A stretch of 64,000 nucleotides of DNA from JBHJHP01 sp042219825. Its GTDB lineage: Bacteria; Bacteroidota; Bacteroidia; Bacteroidales; UBA5342. The stretch covers positions 588,079 through 652,078 of the forward strand of contig NZ_JBHJHQ010000004.1 in NCBI RefSeq assembly GCF_042219825.1. The letters run 5' to 3'. Both the position numbers and the translations under genes were made by a program. Shown here piece after piece: positions 27,446-36,806 of the stretch (position 1 is the first letter of the stretch; each line of letters starts with the position of its first letter). The notes below the pieces were generated by a model, which worked only from the letters and a program-made list of their open reading frames with translations, did not search any database and was not told the origin of the DNA.

Positions 27446-28820
27446 CAAATACAGTAATCGTGTAGCACTAAATTTTATGCTGGCTTCGGCCATGCTATCC
27501 ATAGTAATTTTTCTTACCATTTACATTGTGGTGCACTCCACAGTCTATAATCATTTGGATGGTGACCTAAACGCCGAATCCCTGGAGCTCTTCAATAGCG
27601 TGGTTGTTTTGAGTGATCAGATTTACTTTACCAATCCCAATGAATGGTTGGAAAACGAACACGGTCAGATTGAGGTTAATCCAACCTTTATTCAATATGC
27701 CGACAGTTCAGGAACAGTTGTAAAAAGATCTCCAAATCTCGTAAATGAGGCTCTGCATGTTAAGAAGGATCAAATTGGAAAGTTGAACTTTAAAGATGAG
27801 ATTTCCGGATCTCCCATTTACCAGCTGCAGGTTCCGGTTAAAAATACTCAGGGAGTAACACTTGGTTATATTTCAGTGGCTATGCCCCTGGAGGATACAT
27901 TGATGGTTTTGAGAAACCTTAGAATTATATTAATACTTGCTTTTCCTGTTGTTTTGGGCATTTTATTTTTAATTTCCAGCTACATTGCACGAAAGAGTAT
28001 TGAACCTATTTATCAGTTAACGAATACAGCGCAAAAAATTACGCATGAAAATTTGAAGGAACGTATAGAATTGCCTGTCCGTAAAGATGAACTATATACT
28101 TTGACCCAAACGATTAACGGTTTGCTGGATAGGATTCAGGGTGCCATAGAACGGGAAAAGCAATTTACGTCAGATGCTTCTCATGAACTGCGTACTCCGT
28201 TGTCTGTTTTGAAGGGAACAATGGAGCTGATGCTCAGAAAACCGCGTGAGGTGGCTTATTACGAGGATAAACTCAACAGTGGATTGGCTGAAATTGAACG
28301 GATGTCCGGTCTTGTTGAACAGCTTTTACTTCTGGCCCGGTTTGAAAGTGGAAAAGAAACACTGAATTTTAATGAACTTTCTGTTATTGAACTGGTCCAC
28401 GATGTGATCTCGCGATTGGAGGAACCCGTTAATAAAAAGGATCTCACTTTTGATATTAGTATTCCGGAATCGATTACTATAAGAAGTGATGCATTTATGT
28501 TGGGACAAATCATTGAAAATATTTTAACCAATGCTGTTAAGTATTCGCCTGAACATGGGATCATCAATATAGCATCACATGAAAGTTCAGAACAACTCTC
28601 ATTAACTATCAGGGATGAAGGTAAAGGAATGAGTCCGGAAGAAGTAAAGAAGATTTTTGAACGGTTTTACCGGACTGATGAGTCGCGAAGCAGTAGTATC
28701 AGCGGAAATGGATTGGGGCTTTCAATCGTGAAACGCTTTGCTAATCTGCTTAATATTATAGTTTCAGTTAATAGTGAGTCCGGAAAGGGAACTGCTTTTA
28801 CCCTGATTTTCCACCATTGA
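27435..28820 (+). CDS. Sensor histidine kinase with HAMP domain
   Basis: 461 residues: membrane segments at about 11-33 and 155-178 enclose a periplasmic sensor of some 120 residues; then HAMP (EPIYQLTNTAQKI), HisKA with the phospho-acceptor in FTSDASHELRTPLS, and the ATPase domain (IIENILTNAVKYSP, DEGKGMS, GNGLGLSIVKRF). It resembles the metal/envelope-stress kinases of the CusS/HprS style in architecture only. Its stop at 28818-28820 lies right next to the operator of the rubrerythrin gene. Confidence 0.93.
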   Translation: MNGSKYSNRVALNFMLASAMLSIVIFLTIYIVVHSTVYNHLDGDLNAESLELFNSVVVLSDQIYFTNPNEWLENEHGQIEVNPTFIQYADSSGTVVKRSPNLVNEALHVKKDQIGKLNFKDEISGSPIYQLQVPVKNTQGVTLGYISVAMPLEDTLMVLRNLRIILILAFPVVLGILFLISSYIARKSIEPIYQLTNTAQKITHENLKERIELPVRKDELYTLTQTINGLLDRIQGAIEREKQFTSDASHELRTPLSVLKGTMELMLRKPREVAYYEDKLNSGLAEIERMSGLVEQLLLLARFESGKETLNFNELSVIELVHDVISRLEEPVNKKDLTFDISIPESITIRSDAFMLGQIIENILTNAVKYSPEHGIINIASHESSEQLSLTIRDEGKGMSPEEVKKIFERFYRTDESRSSSISGNGLGLSIVKRFANLLNIIVSVNSESGKGTAFTLIFHH

Positions 28821-28879
28821 TTTTAAGTAAGTCTTAAGAATCCTTTCAGGTTCTTTTTATGCTCTTGGCTGTAGATTTG
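28821..28879 (+). promoter_or_regulatory. 11-bp-period operator and promoter of the rubrerythrin gene
   Basis: Half-sites TTTTAAG (28821), TCTTAAG (28832), CTTTCAG (28843) and TTTTTAT (28854), starts exactly 11 nt apart, then TAGATTTG (28872-28879) as the -7 box, 18 nt after the start of the last half-site. Both period and offset equal those at 26203-26261. The last half-site covers the -33 region, where an activator of RNA polymerase would be expected to sit. Confidence 0.65.
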
Positions 28880-28908
28880 TGGGAGTAAAAAACATAAAAT
28901 ATAAAATT

Positions 28909-29544
28909 ATGAAAACAGGATTTATCTCTTTTTTTATTCTTATAATGCTGTCATTGAATTTGACAGTTGAAGCCAAAGCACCGCTGGCTGTTAATTATCA
29001 GAAATCAGTTAAGGATTTGCAAAATGCATTTAAAGGTGAAACTACTGCAAGTGCAAAGTATGCAGCTTATGCAGAAAAAGCTGACAAGGAAGGTTACGGT
29101 AAAATTGCCCTGCTGTTCAGAGCGGCTTCTAAAGCTGAGAGTATACATGCAGGGAACCATAAAGCTGTACTCGAAAAAATGGCTGCCGAGGTACCGGTAG
29201 TAAATCCGGAATTTGAAGTTAAAACAACCAAGGAAAATCTCGGTGATGCGATTTCTGGTGAATCCTACGAAATTGCTACCATGTACCCAGATTTTATAAA
29301 GGATGCATCAGCTGAAAGTGCTAATCTGGCAATGATCTCATTTAACTATGCATATCAGGTCGAGAAGAAACATAAAGCCTTGTATGAAAAAGCGCTGAAT
29401 GCGTTAAACGGAAACAATGTAGACTCATTATCTGATTTGTACATGGTTTGTACAACCTGTGGAAATACTTACGAAGGTGAAGCCCCGGCAAGATGTGGTA
29501 TCTCAATGACCCCCAAAGAGCGATTTGTAAGAATTAAATTATAA
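28909..29544 (+). CDS. Exported rubrerythrin-like diiron protein
   Basis: 211 residues from the ATG at 28909; an upstream GTG/ATG reading from 28879 would include the promoter box. Residues 1-24 are a signal peptide, unusual because most rubrerythrins are cytosolic. The ferritin-like domain has the ligands Glu44, Glu77-x-x-His80, Glu118, Glu121 and Glu152-x-x-His155. The C-terminal rubredoxin-like knuckle has Cys181, Cys184 and Cys196, but the fourth ligand position is Ser199 (CGIS instead of CPxC). The protein should scavenge peroxide in the periplasm; the damaged iron site may bind less tightly or use another electron route. Regulated by the operator at 28821. Confidence 0.88.
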   Translation: MKTGFISFFILIMLSLNLTVEAKAPLAVNYQKSVKDLQNAFKGETTASAKYAAYAEKADKEGYGKIALLFRAASKAESIHAGNHKAVLEKMAAEVPVVNPEFEVKTTKENLGDAISGESYEIATMYPDFIKDASAESANLAMISFNYAYQVEKKHKALYEKALNALNGNNVDSLSDLYMVCTTCGNTYEGEAPARCGISMTPKERFVRIKL

Positions 29545-29595
29545 TTAGCAGGTTTCTACGGTTAGACATCAGGAAATAGTAAACCTGAAAATGAG

Positions 29596-29622
29596 ACCCG
29601 GTTCAAAAGGACCGGGTTTTTT
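29596..29622 (+). terminator. Intrinsic terminator after the rubrerythrin gene
   Basis: Perfect 7-bp stem ACCCGGT / ACCGGGT (29596-29602 and 29611-29617) with an 8-nt loop, followed by six T residues (29617-29622). It lies 51 nt past the rubrerythrin stop and before a convergent gene. Confidence 0.9.
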
Positions 29623-29637
29623 ATGACTTAATCGAAA

Positions 29638-30054
29638 TTATTGCAGAGTTACAGATTCGTCTGTTTCGTTGATCCAGTCATTTGCCTTCTCAAACGATGT
29701 AAACGATTTTATTATCAAACCGTTGTGTTTTGCGTATTGAGCGATCAGATATACAATTATTGAAACCGACCCTACAGATACAAGAGCAATTTTATTTTTA
29801 AGCCTTTCTTTTTGTTTAATAAGTCTGGCTTTTATGCTTTCAATTTCGTTATAGGATGGGTTAAATCTTATTTCGGTCAGATCAACGTTAAATTTTAGGT
29901 TTTCATGAAACTCGGGATGGTTCATGACCTTATTTAGTGCTTCAAGAGATTCACTGATTGATATATTTCCGACAGCCTTAATATTGCAAATATTTTCTTC
30001 AGTATTAAAATGATGCATAAATCCATCTCTCACATTTCCGTTCTCAAATATCAT
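29638..30054 (-). CDS. STAS/SpoIIAA-like hypothetical protein
   Basis: 138-residue soluble protein without signal peptide. The pattern of an N-terminal strand, FNVDLTEIRFNP in the middle, a helix rich in Lys/Arg (IKARLIKQKERLKNKIALVS) and the C-terminal KSFTSFEKANDWIN resembles the SpoIIAA-like/STAS fold found in many short Bacteroidota proteins. Such proteins are thought to act as protein-interaction modules; no partner is evident here. Convergent with the rubrerythrin gene behind its terminator; transcribed alone. Confidence 0.6.
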   Translation of the reverse strand: MIFENGNVRDGFMHHFNTEENICNIKAVGNISISESLEALNKVMNHPEFHENLKFNVDLTEIRFNPSYNEIESIKARLIKQKERLKNKIALVSVGSVSIIVYLIAQYAKHNGLIIKSFTSFEKANDWINETDESVTLQ

Positions 30055-30142
30055 ATCGATCAGGTATAAAGTATTATTTTAAAGAGGCGGCAAAAGTACA
30101 ACCCTCAATTATACAAATTTATGATTTTTGTTAGTTTTTTCT

Positions 30143-31942
30143 CTATAATTCATTCATAGTATCCAGGTGAATTTCTTCTCCTGATAACATTATGGCAGTC
30201 TCTATTAACGCTAAATGTGAATACGCCTGAGGAAAGTTTCCCAGCAGACGTTTTGTTTGAAAATCAATATCTTCACTGTATAGCCCCAGATGATTGCTAT
30301 GGCCGAGAAGCTCCTCGAATATTTTTTTTGCTTCCACTTTTTCACCAATTTTATATAAACTGTTGATGAGCCAAAAAGTACATATCGTAAAGGCGGAAGA
30401 AGGAACTCCAAAATCATCCGTATTTCTGTACCGATACATCAGTCCGTTGAATACCAGCTGTTTTTGAGTCGCTTTTACAGTTGATATATATCTGGGATGT
30501 CTTGCGTCAATAAATCCATAACTCTCCATTAGAAGAGTGGAAGCATCAAGTTCTTTTGAACCATAAGATTGAGTATAGGCACCGATTTCCTCATTCCATG
30601 CTTTTTTGTGTATATCTTTTTCAATGTTGTCACGCAGTTTTTCCCAAGGTTTAATATATTCCTTCTGTTTGATAAGTTTTGCAATTTTAAGTCCTCTGTC
30701 AACAGCAACCCAGCAAAGCACTTTTGAAAAGGTGAAATGACGTTGTTCATTTCTGATTTCCCATATTCCGCGATCCGGTTTCTTCCAGTTTCGTTCAACG
30801 CTTCTTAGAATACTTCGGGTTATCGTCCATAATTCTTCACTGTTCTGTAGAGATGTTTCATAAAGCTTGAACTGCTGATACATAACGTCCATTAAAACAC
30901 CGTAAATATCATGCTGCTTCTGCTTATAGGCATCATTTCCAATTCTTACCGGTTTTGAGCCCATATATCCATCCAGATAATCAAGCGTTGTTTCAGTTAG
31001 TTTCTTTTCCCCGTTAATACCATACATAATCTGTATTTTATCATCTTTGTCTGATATCACATCAATGATAAAATTCAGGTACTTCTGCGCAACATTCATG
31101 TGACCAAGACCAGCCATGACTTTTATAACCATGGAGGCATCCCTGATCCAGCAAAAACGATAGTCCCAGTTTCTTATCTCACCTATAGTTTCAGGTAATG
31201 AAGTGGTAAGAGCAGCTATCACAGCTCCTGTTTTATCATAACTAAGTAATTTTAAAACAAGGGCACTGCGGATAATTTCATCGTTATAGTTTGTATATAG
31301 CATAGTCCGCTCTGACCAATTCAGCCAGTATACTTTAGTACGTTGTAACTTAAGATAACTTCGTTGAACGGATTGTGGTAAAATCTTTTGGTTATAGGAA
31401 ACAAGAAAATAAGCATCAGAAGTAACTGTTATGGTTTCTCCATTCAAAATGCTGTTGAAATCTATATCAGAATAGAGGTAAAGAGAATCGTAGGTCCCTT
31501 TTAGTGTATGGCTTTTTACATACCCATCGTGAATATACGTTTTTGTAGGATGTTTTGCATATTCAAGACTGGGATTGTACTTAACCTTAAATTCTGGTGT
31601 CCCTTTAATGTGTTTTATAAATCGGATTATGTCCGGGGGACAGTAATAACCTTCCGAAGATTCATTTTTATACCTTGGCATGAAATCGATAACTTCAAAG
31701 ATGTTTTCCCCATTATCAAACCGTGTGGATAAAATATTAGTATTTTTTAAGTATTTCTGTGAAATCGCGTATGAATCATCAGTAATGATTTTAAACGTAC
31801 CACCCTTATTTTCATCAAGTAAGGATGCGAAAACAGAAGAAGAATTGAATGCCGGAAGACAGAACCAATCCAATGATGCATGCTCCGAAATTAGTGCGGC
31901 GCTACGGCAGTTGCCAACTATTCCGTAGTTTAAGTTGTCCAT
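30143..31942 (-). CDS. Glycoside hydrolase family 15 (glucoamylase/trehalase-like)
   Basis: 599-residue cytoplasmic enzyme. The opening YGIVGNCRSAALISEHASLDWFCLP and the central NWDYRFCWIRDASMV are diagnostic of the GH15 branch that includes bacterial trehalases and glucan 1,4-alpha-glucosidases. No signal peptide is present. It is divergent from a trehalose-6-phosphate synthase/phosphatase gene with 100 bp between the starts, so trehalose is the most attractive substrate; family membership alone does not prove it. Confidence 0.88.
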   Translation of the reverse strand: MDNLNYGIVGNCRSAALISEHASLDWFCLPAFNSSSVFASLLDENKGGTFKIITDDSYAISQKYLKNTNILSTRFDNGENIFEVIDFMPRYKNESSEGYYCPPDIIRFIKHIKGTPEFKVKYNPSLEYAKHPTKTYIHDGYVKSHTLKGTYDSLYLYSDIDFNSILNGETITVTSDAYFLVSYNQKILPQSVQRSYLKLQRTKVYWLNWSERTMLYTNYNDEIIRSALVLKLLSYDKTGAVIAALTTSLPETIGEIRNWDYRFCWIRDASMVIKVMAGLGHMNVAQKYLNFIIDVISDKDDKIQIMYGINGEKKLTETTLDYLDGYMGSKPVRIGNDAYKQKQHDIYGVLMDVMYQQFKLYETSLQNSEELWTITRSILRSVERNWKKPDRGIWEIRNEQRHFTFSKVLCWVAVDRGLKIAKLIKQKEYIKPWEKLRDNIEKDIHKKAWNEEIGAYTQSYGSKELDASTLLMESYGFIDARHPRYISTVKATQKQLVFNGLMYRYRNTDDFGVPSSAFTICTFWLINSLYKIGEKVEAKKIFEELLGHSNHLGLYSEDIDFQTKRLLGNFPQAYSHLALIETAIMLSGEEIHLDTMNEL

Positions 31943-32042
31943 TTTTAATATATTTGTAAGAGTACGCAGTAAAATAAATCAAAAACCTTTAGTATTTCAA
32001 GGAATCCCCGTATTTTAAAGAAAAAAATACAACTACATATAT

Positions 32043-34256
32043 ATGAGTAAAATATTAATTGTTTCAAACAGATTACCTAGTCAGATTACAATCGAAGAGG
32101 ACAAAATTTCAACAAAACCGAGTGTTGGAGGACTTGCAACCGGGATGAAATCAGTGTATAAATCCAGTGAAGGTGAATGGATTGGCTGGCCGGGTTTTAA
32201 TAATGAAGATGTAACACCTGAACAAAAGGCTGAAATTGAGAAACTTCTGAAGTATGATAATTGTATTCCTGTTTATCTGGATCAGAAAGATATGGATGAT
32301 TATTATGACGGTTTCAGTAACAGCACGATCTGGCCTTTGTTTCATTACTTTGCCCAATATACGGAATACAACCAGGAATTTTGGGATGCATACAAAGATG
32401 TAAACCAAAAGTTTGCGGATGTAATTATGCAGAATCTTGAAGGGGTAGATAAAGTATGGGTACATGATTATCACCTTATGTTATTACCAAAAATTATTAA
32501 AGAAAAGCGCCCCGATATTTCTATTGGTTTCTTCCTTCATATACCTTTCCCGTCATATGAGATATTCAGGATTCTGCCCTGGCGTGAAGATCTTATCGAA
32601 GGGATGTTGGGTGCTGACCTTATAGGGTTTCATACGTATGACTACCAGCGGCATTTTACCAGTTGTGTCAGACGTTTGTTGGGCTACGATGTGCAAATGA
32701 ACCAGATAAACCTGGGAGATCGTATTACCAAGGTGGACGCCTTTCCAATGGGAATTGACTTTGAAAAATTCAGTAAGGCCGCAGAACGTAGCATCATGAA
32801 ATCGGTTCATGATAAAACAGAGATCCGTCAGGAACTGGAAAAATACCTGTTGCTGGAGCAGGGGCGAAAGCTTATACTTTCCATTGACAGACTTGATTAC
32901 TCCAAAGGTATACCAAACAGGTTGCATGCATTTGAAAGGTTTCTCGAGAAACATCCTGAATATACCGGTAAGGTCACATTAATACTTTTAGCTGTTCCAT
33001 CAAGGGTTGAAGTGGAACATTATCAGGAAATGAAAAGTGAAATTGATGAATTGGTCGGAAGGATTAACGGAAAGTATTCAAAGGTGAACTGGACTCCAAT
33101 CTGGTATTTTTACCGTTCATTTCCTTTTGAAAGTCTTATAGAACTTTACAATTCAAGTGCTATTGCTTTGATTACGCCTGTAAGGGACGGAATGAACCTT
33201 GTGGCTAAAGAATATATTGCTACCCGGACGGATAACAAAGGCGTATTGATACTAAGTGAAATGGCCGGCGCTACCAAGGAGCTTGGTGAGGCCCTTATAA
33301 TTAACCCAAATAATTTTGAACAGATAGCTGATACCATTTATGAGGCTTTGAATATGCCTGAAGAAGAGCAGATTGAACGTAATATTATGCTGAAAGAACG
33401 TTTAAGACGTTATAATGTGGAACGTTGGGCAAATGATTTTCTGGAATCGCTTATTGACACGGCAAATTACAGGGAAAAATACCTGGCTAAGAAACTCAGT
33501 GATCCTATTATTAAATCCATAAAAAAGGACTATGACAAAGCCTTGAAACGCGTCATATTTCTGGATTATGACGGTACACTTGTAGGTTTTAAGAAGAATC
33601 CAAGGCAGGCCAGTCCTGAAAAAGAGGTTTATGAAATTCTGGATAAACTTGCAGCCGATCCTAAAAACCAGGTTGTACTGATCAGTGGCCGTGATAAGGA
33701 AGTGTTTACAGAATGGTTTGATAACCATAATTATACTTTGATAACCGAGCATGGTGTTTGGATTAGAAAACCAGGTGGAGTTTGGGAAATTATTGAACAG
33801 ATGGATAACGACTGGAAGTCCTTTATCAGACCGGTCATGGAATTGTATGTGGACAGAACTCCGGGATCATTTATAGAAGAGAAGAATTATTCTCTGGTTT
33901 GGCATTACAGGAAAGCAGATCATGAGCTGGGAGCCATGCGTGCTCTTGAGATAAAAGATGAACTTACCAGTATGATCGCTAATCTGAGTCTGGAAATTAT
34001 GGAGGGAAGCAAAGTAATTGAAATTAAAAACAGTGGGGTAAATAAAGGACGTGCTGCGGAAAAGTTATTGTTTAATGCCCAGGAAGAATTCGATTTTATA
34101 TTGGGTGCAGGTGACGACTGGACAGATGAGTATTTGTTTGAACGTTTACCGGAAAATGCGGTCACTATAAAAGTTGGCATTGTCAATACGCAGGCCAAAT
34201 ACAAAGTGGATAATTATAATGCTGTTCGGAGTTTCCTTAAAACGCTGGTAGAGTAA
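32043..34256 (+). CDS. otsAB: Bifunctional trehalose-6-phosphate synthase/phosphatase
   Basis: 737 residues with two domains. Residues 1 to about 470 form a GT20 trehalose-6-phosphate synthase (ILIVSNRLPSQI, GGLATGMK, VWVHDYHLMLLP, FFLHIPFPS, LDYSKGIP, RDGMNLVAKEYIA), which joins UDP-glucose and glucose-6-phosphate. The C-terminal HAD domain (FLDYDGTLVGF nucleophile motif, LISGRDKEVF, GAGDDWTDEYLF) removes the phosphate. The fused arrangement is common in Bacteroidota and eukaryotes. The product is an osmoprotectant; the divergent GH15 gene may recycle it. Confidence 0.93.
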   Translation: MSKILIVSNRLPSQITIEEDKISTKPSVGGLATGMKSVYKSSEGEWIGWPGFNNEDVTPEQKAEIEKLLKYDNCIPVYLDQKDMDDYYDGFSNSTIWPLFHYFAQYTEYNQEFWDAYKDVNQKFADVIMQNLEGVDKVWVHDYHLMLLPKIIKEKRPDISIGFFLHIPFPSYEIFRILPWREDLIEGMLGADLIGFHTYDYQRHFTSCVRRLLGYDVQMNQINLGDRITKVDAFPMGIDFEKFSKAAERSIMKSVHDKTEIRQELEKYLLLEQGRKLILSIDRLDYSKGIPNRLHAFERFLEKHPEYTGKVTLILLAVPSRVEVEHYQEMKSEIDELVGRINGKYSKVNWTPIWYFYRSFPFESLIELYNSSAIALITPVRDGMNLVAKEYIATRTDNKGVLILSEMAGATKELGEALIINPNNFEQIADTIYEALNMPEEEQIERNIMLKERLRRYNVERWANDFLESLIDTANYREKYLAKKLSDPIIKSIKKDYDKALKRVIFLDYDGTLVGFKKNPRQASPEKEVYEILDKLAADPKNQVVLISGRDKEVFTEWFDNHNYTLITEHGVWIRKPGGVWEIIEQMDNDWKSFIRPVMELYVDRTPGSFIEEKNYSLVWHYRKADHELGAMRALEIKDELTSMIANLSLEIMEGSKVIEIKNSGVNKGRAAEKLLFNAQEEFDFILGAGDDWTDEYLFERLPENAVTIKVGIVNTQAKYKVDNYNAVRSFLKTLVE

Positions 34257-34262
34257 TTCAGG

Positions 34263-34733
34263 TTAATTCAGATAAACAGATCCCTTTCTGAAGATAAGGG
34301 TTTCTTCAGGAACGGGATTATATAATGTTATGAGATAATTATATGTTTTGGGTTCAAAACCTTTGAATTCAAATTCCCAGGTATAATAGCACCTGCAGCG
34401 GCAGTAACAATTTCCCTCGGCAAGGTCACAGGTGTCAGTAATGCTGATGAATATCGTGTCGTTATTGAATTCTGCCTCTGTGATAAACGGGGCGCAACAA
34501 ATATAGTTTATGCCGACAAAGGCATGTAACGTGTCCCCGATAAGTGAAAAGTGAAGTGTGTCAGGTTCTTCCATCAATGTGCTTTTAATATCTGCACCTA
34601 AATTCCGGAGATTGCATCCGCCCGGCTGAACTGAAATAAATTCAATATTAGCGGGTTTTTCATTGGTTTGATTTTCACAGGAAATTGATATTAATGCGAT
34701 TACGATTAATGTTATGAATAAAAGTCTTTTCAT
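34263..34733 (-). CDS. Cysteine-rich lipoprotein of unknown function
   Basis: 156 residues from the ATG at 34733 (MKRLLFITLIVIALISISCENQ), a clear lipoprotein signal. The mature part contains CC then a block of closely spaced cysteines (ENC-type CYCRCRCYY) before EFEFKGFEPKTYNYLITLYN. A similar layout, CC followed about 30 residues later by CxCxCC and an aromatic residue, occurs in the gene at 58442, suggesting two members of one family. I know no function for it. It faces the aminotransferase gene across 121 bp. Confidence 0.7.
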   Translation of the reverse strand: MKRLLFITLIVIALISISCENQTNEKPANIEFISVQPGGCNLRNLGADIKSTLMEEPDTLHFSLIGDTLHAFVGINYICCAPFITEAEFNNDTIFISITDTCDLAEGNCYCRCRCYYTWEFEFKGFEPKTYNYLITLYNPVPEETLIFRKGSVYLN

Positions 34734-34854
34734 GGCGTGAGGGTTTTTTGACACTATCAAAATTAAGGATTTTATCCTGGATTAGTAATATTAAATTGAA
34801 TTCAGTTTTTATAACAATTATCATTAGGTTATCTATCCGCGTTTTGTATTTTTA

Positions 34855-36180
34855 ATGACCAAAAAAATAATAATGACACACAGCTTAATACCACAGGAAA
34901 CCATTGAAGAAATAGCAGATGAACTTGCAATAAAAGATTTAGGTAAGGCAACTATTCGTGAAATCGTTTCGCTGGTTAATAAGACAGAGACCTTTACCGG
35001 TGAAAAATATGTTCGTATGGAAATGGGCGTTCCAAGCCTGCCACCACCTGAGATTGGTATTAATGCGGAGATAGAAGCTCTGAAAAATGGAGTGGCATCG
35101 AAATACCCAATGCTGGAGGGACATCCTGAACTGAAAAAGGAAGCTTCGCGGTTTTTTGAAGCATTTCTGGATGTGGTTATTTCACCTAATCATATTGTAC
35201 CGGTTGTGGGTACTATGCAGGGAACCTATATTTCATTTATGACTGCAACTCAGGCAATGCCTGACAAGGATCATGTATTGTTTATTGATCCCGGATTTCC
35301 TGTCCAGAAGCAACAACTTCAGGTGATGGGCATTAAATACCGCACGTTTGATGTGTACCGGTACCGTGGGAAATATCTTGCTGATAAGCTGGATGATATG
35401 TTGCGCGATGGCAAAGTTGCCTGTATCATCTATTCCAATCCGAATAATCCGTCGTGGATATGTTTTACAGAGGATGAACTCCGGATCATTGCAAAAAAAG
35501 CGGATGAGTACAATGTCATAATTATAGAGGATCTCGCTTATTTTGGAATGGATTTCAGAAAAGACCTGGGCAATCCGTATGAACCCCCATATCAGTTAAC
35601 TGTCGCTAAATATACGTCAAACTATATCATTCATATGTCCAGCTCAAAAGTATTCAGTTATGCCGGGCAACGTGTGGCGCTTACGGCTATATCAGATCTG
35701 TTGTATGAGCGCAAATATAAGTTGCTGAATGAGCGTTACGGCGTAGCCTCATTTGGTGCAACGTATGTAACGCGTATCCTGTATGCACTGACTGCCGGAA
35801 CATCACATTCGGCTCAGTATGGTTTAACGGCTATGCTGAAAGCGGCTAATGAGGGTCGTTTCAGATTTCTGGATGATGTGAAGGTATACGGTAAAAGGGC
35901 AGGGGTGATGAAAAAAATGTTTCTGGATAATGGATTTCATCTGGTTTATGATAAAGATTTGGACCAGGAACTGGCTGATGGCTTTTACTTTACGATTGGA
36001 TATAAAAATATGACAGGTGGAGAGCTGGCTCATAAGCTGATCTACTACGGAATCAGTTCCATTTCTCTGGATACAACCGGAAGCAGACAACAGGGTATAA
36101 GGGCCTGTACGGCTTTTGTTACGGAAGATCAGTTTGAAGATTTGGAGAAACGTTTAAAAGCTTTTGCCAATGACTTCTGA
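34855..36180 (+). CDS. PLP-dependent class I/II aminotransferase
   Basis: 441-residue fold-type I enzyme. Motifs: GVPSLPPP near the N-terminus, KYPMLEGHPELK substrate-binding block, IIYSNPNNPSWICFTEDEL, EDLAYFGMDF (Asp contacting the pyridine nitrogen) and SSSKVFSYAGQRVA with the PLP lysine. The amino donor and acceptor cannot be told from sequence. A second ATG at 34873 is possible. The following hypothetical gene overlaps its end by 11 bp, so the two are co-translated. Confidence 0.9.
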   Translation: MTKKIIMTHSLIPQETIEEIADELAIKDLGKATIREIVSLVNKTETFTGEKYVRMEMGVPSLPPPEIGINAEIEALKNGVASKYPMLEGHPELKKEASRFFEAFLDVVISPNHIVPVVGTMQGTYISFMTATQAMPDKDHVLFIDPGFPVQKQQLQVMGIKYRTFDVYRYRGKYLADKLDDMLRDGKVACIIYSNPNNPSWICFTEDELRIIAKKADEYNVIIIEDLAYFGMDFRKDLGNPYEPPYQLTVAKYTSNYIIHMSSSKVFSYAGQRVALTAISDLLYERKYKLLNERYGVASFGATYVTRILYALTAGTSHSAQYGLTAMLKAANEGRFRFLDDVKVYGKRAGVMKKMFLDNGFHLVYDKDLDQELADGFYFTIGYKNMTGGELAHKLIYYGISSISLDTTGSRQQGIRACTAFVTEDQFEDLEKRLKAFANDF

Positions 36181-36724
36181 GTTGGATCGGCTTGAAGATT
36201 TCATGAAAACGGACCTGATTCTGTCCGCTGTTCCTGAACTCAGCAAAAGAGCTGTTGATGATCCTCAATTATTCAATCAGTTATGGGTATTTGTTAAACG
36301 ACGGGAACCAAAACTTTCGTGGCGTTCAGCATGGGTACTGGACCATGCAACAGAAGATCATTCTGAATTACTAGACCCAATTTTGCCGGAAGTTTATAAG
36401 GAATTGAATGAATCCGGTGAAGAGATTGACGGCACAATAAGGCATCTGATGAAATTTGTATTGCGTTGTCCTGTGTTGGAAGAGGAAGGTGGTTATCTGA
36501 TTGATAAATGCATGACATGGTTGATGACCAATGATATACCAACAGCAATCCGGGTCCATTCCCTGGAATATCTCTATAACATTTATCTCCTGATGCCTGA
36601 ATTTAAAAATGAATTACTGTCTGTTATCGATGCCAATATGGAAAAAGGTTGTTCGCCCGGACTTATGGTAAGGCTTAAAAGAGTAAGGCTCAGTATTGAG
36701 AAAGGTAAAAGACAAATAGGTTGA
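36170..36724 (+). CDS. Helical-repeat (HEAT-like) hypothetical protein
   Basis: 184 residues from the ATG at 36170 (a TTG two codons earlier is possible), overlapping the aminotransferase gene by 11 bp. Composition is almost all helical, with patterns such as SWRSAWVLDHATEDHSELLDPILPEVYKEL and IRVHSLEYLYNIYLL that resemble HEAT/armadillo-type repeats. Close relatives are widespread in Bacteroidota without a known role. No catalytic motif and no signal peptide are seen. Confidence 0.7.
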   Translation: MTSELDRLEDFMKTDLILSAVPELSKRAVDDPQLFNQLWVFVKRREPKLSWRSAWVLDHATEDHSELLDPILPEVYKELNESGEEIDGTIRHLMKFVLRCPVLEEEGGYLIDKCMTWLMTNDIPTAIRVHSLEYLYNIYLLMPEFKNELLSVIDANMEKGCSPGLMVRLKRVRLSIEKGKRQIG

Positions 36725-36800
36725 AAGTTGCGAGTTACAAGTTACAAGTTGGGAGTTATAGCATGAAATGTTGATTCTTATGTCTTGTGTCTTATATCTT
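36723..36800 (-). repeat. Composite intergenic repeat, copy 3 (inverted)
   Basis: Lies between the convergent HEAT-like and trkH genes. Its reverse complement reads the 'aagatataagacacaagac' type module followed by 'aacttgtaacttgtaact' words, the same order as at 1111-1232 and 45607-45730. It shares 13 consecutive bases of the first module with copy 1. Confidence 0.65.
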
Positions 36801-36806
36801 AAAGTG

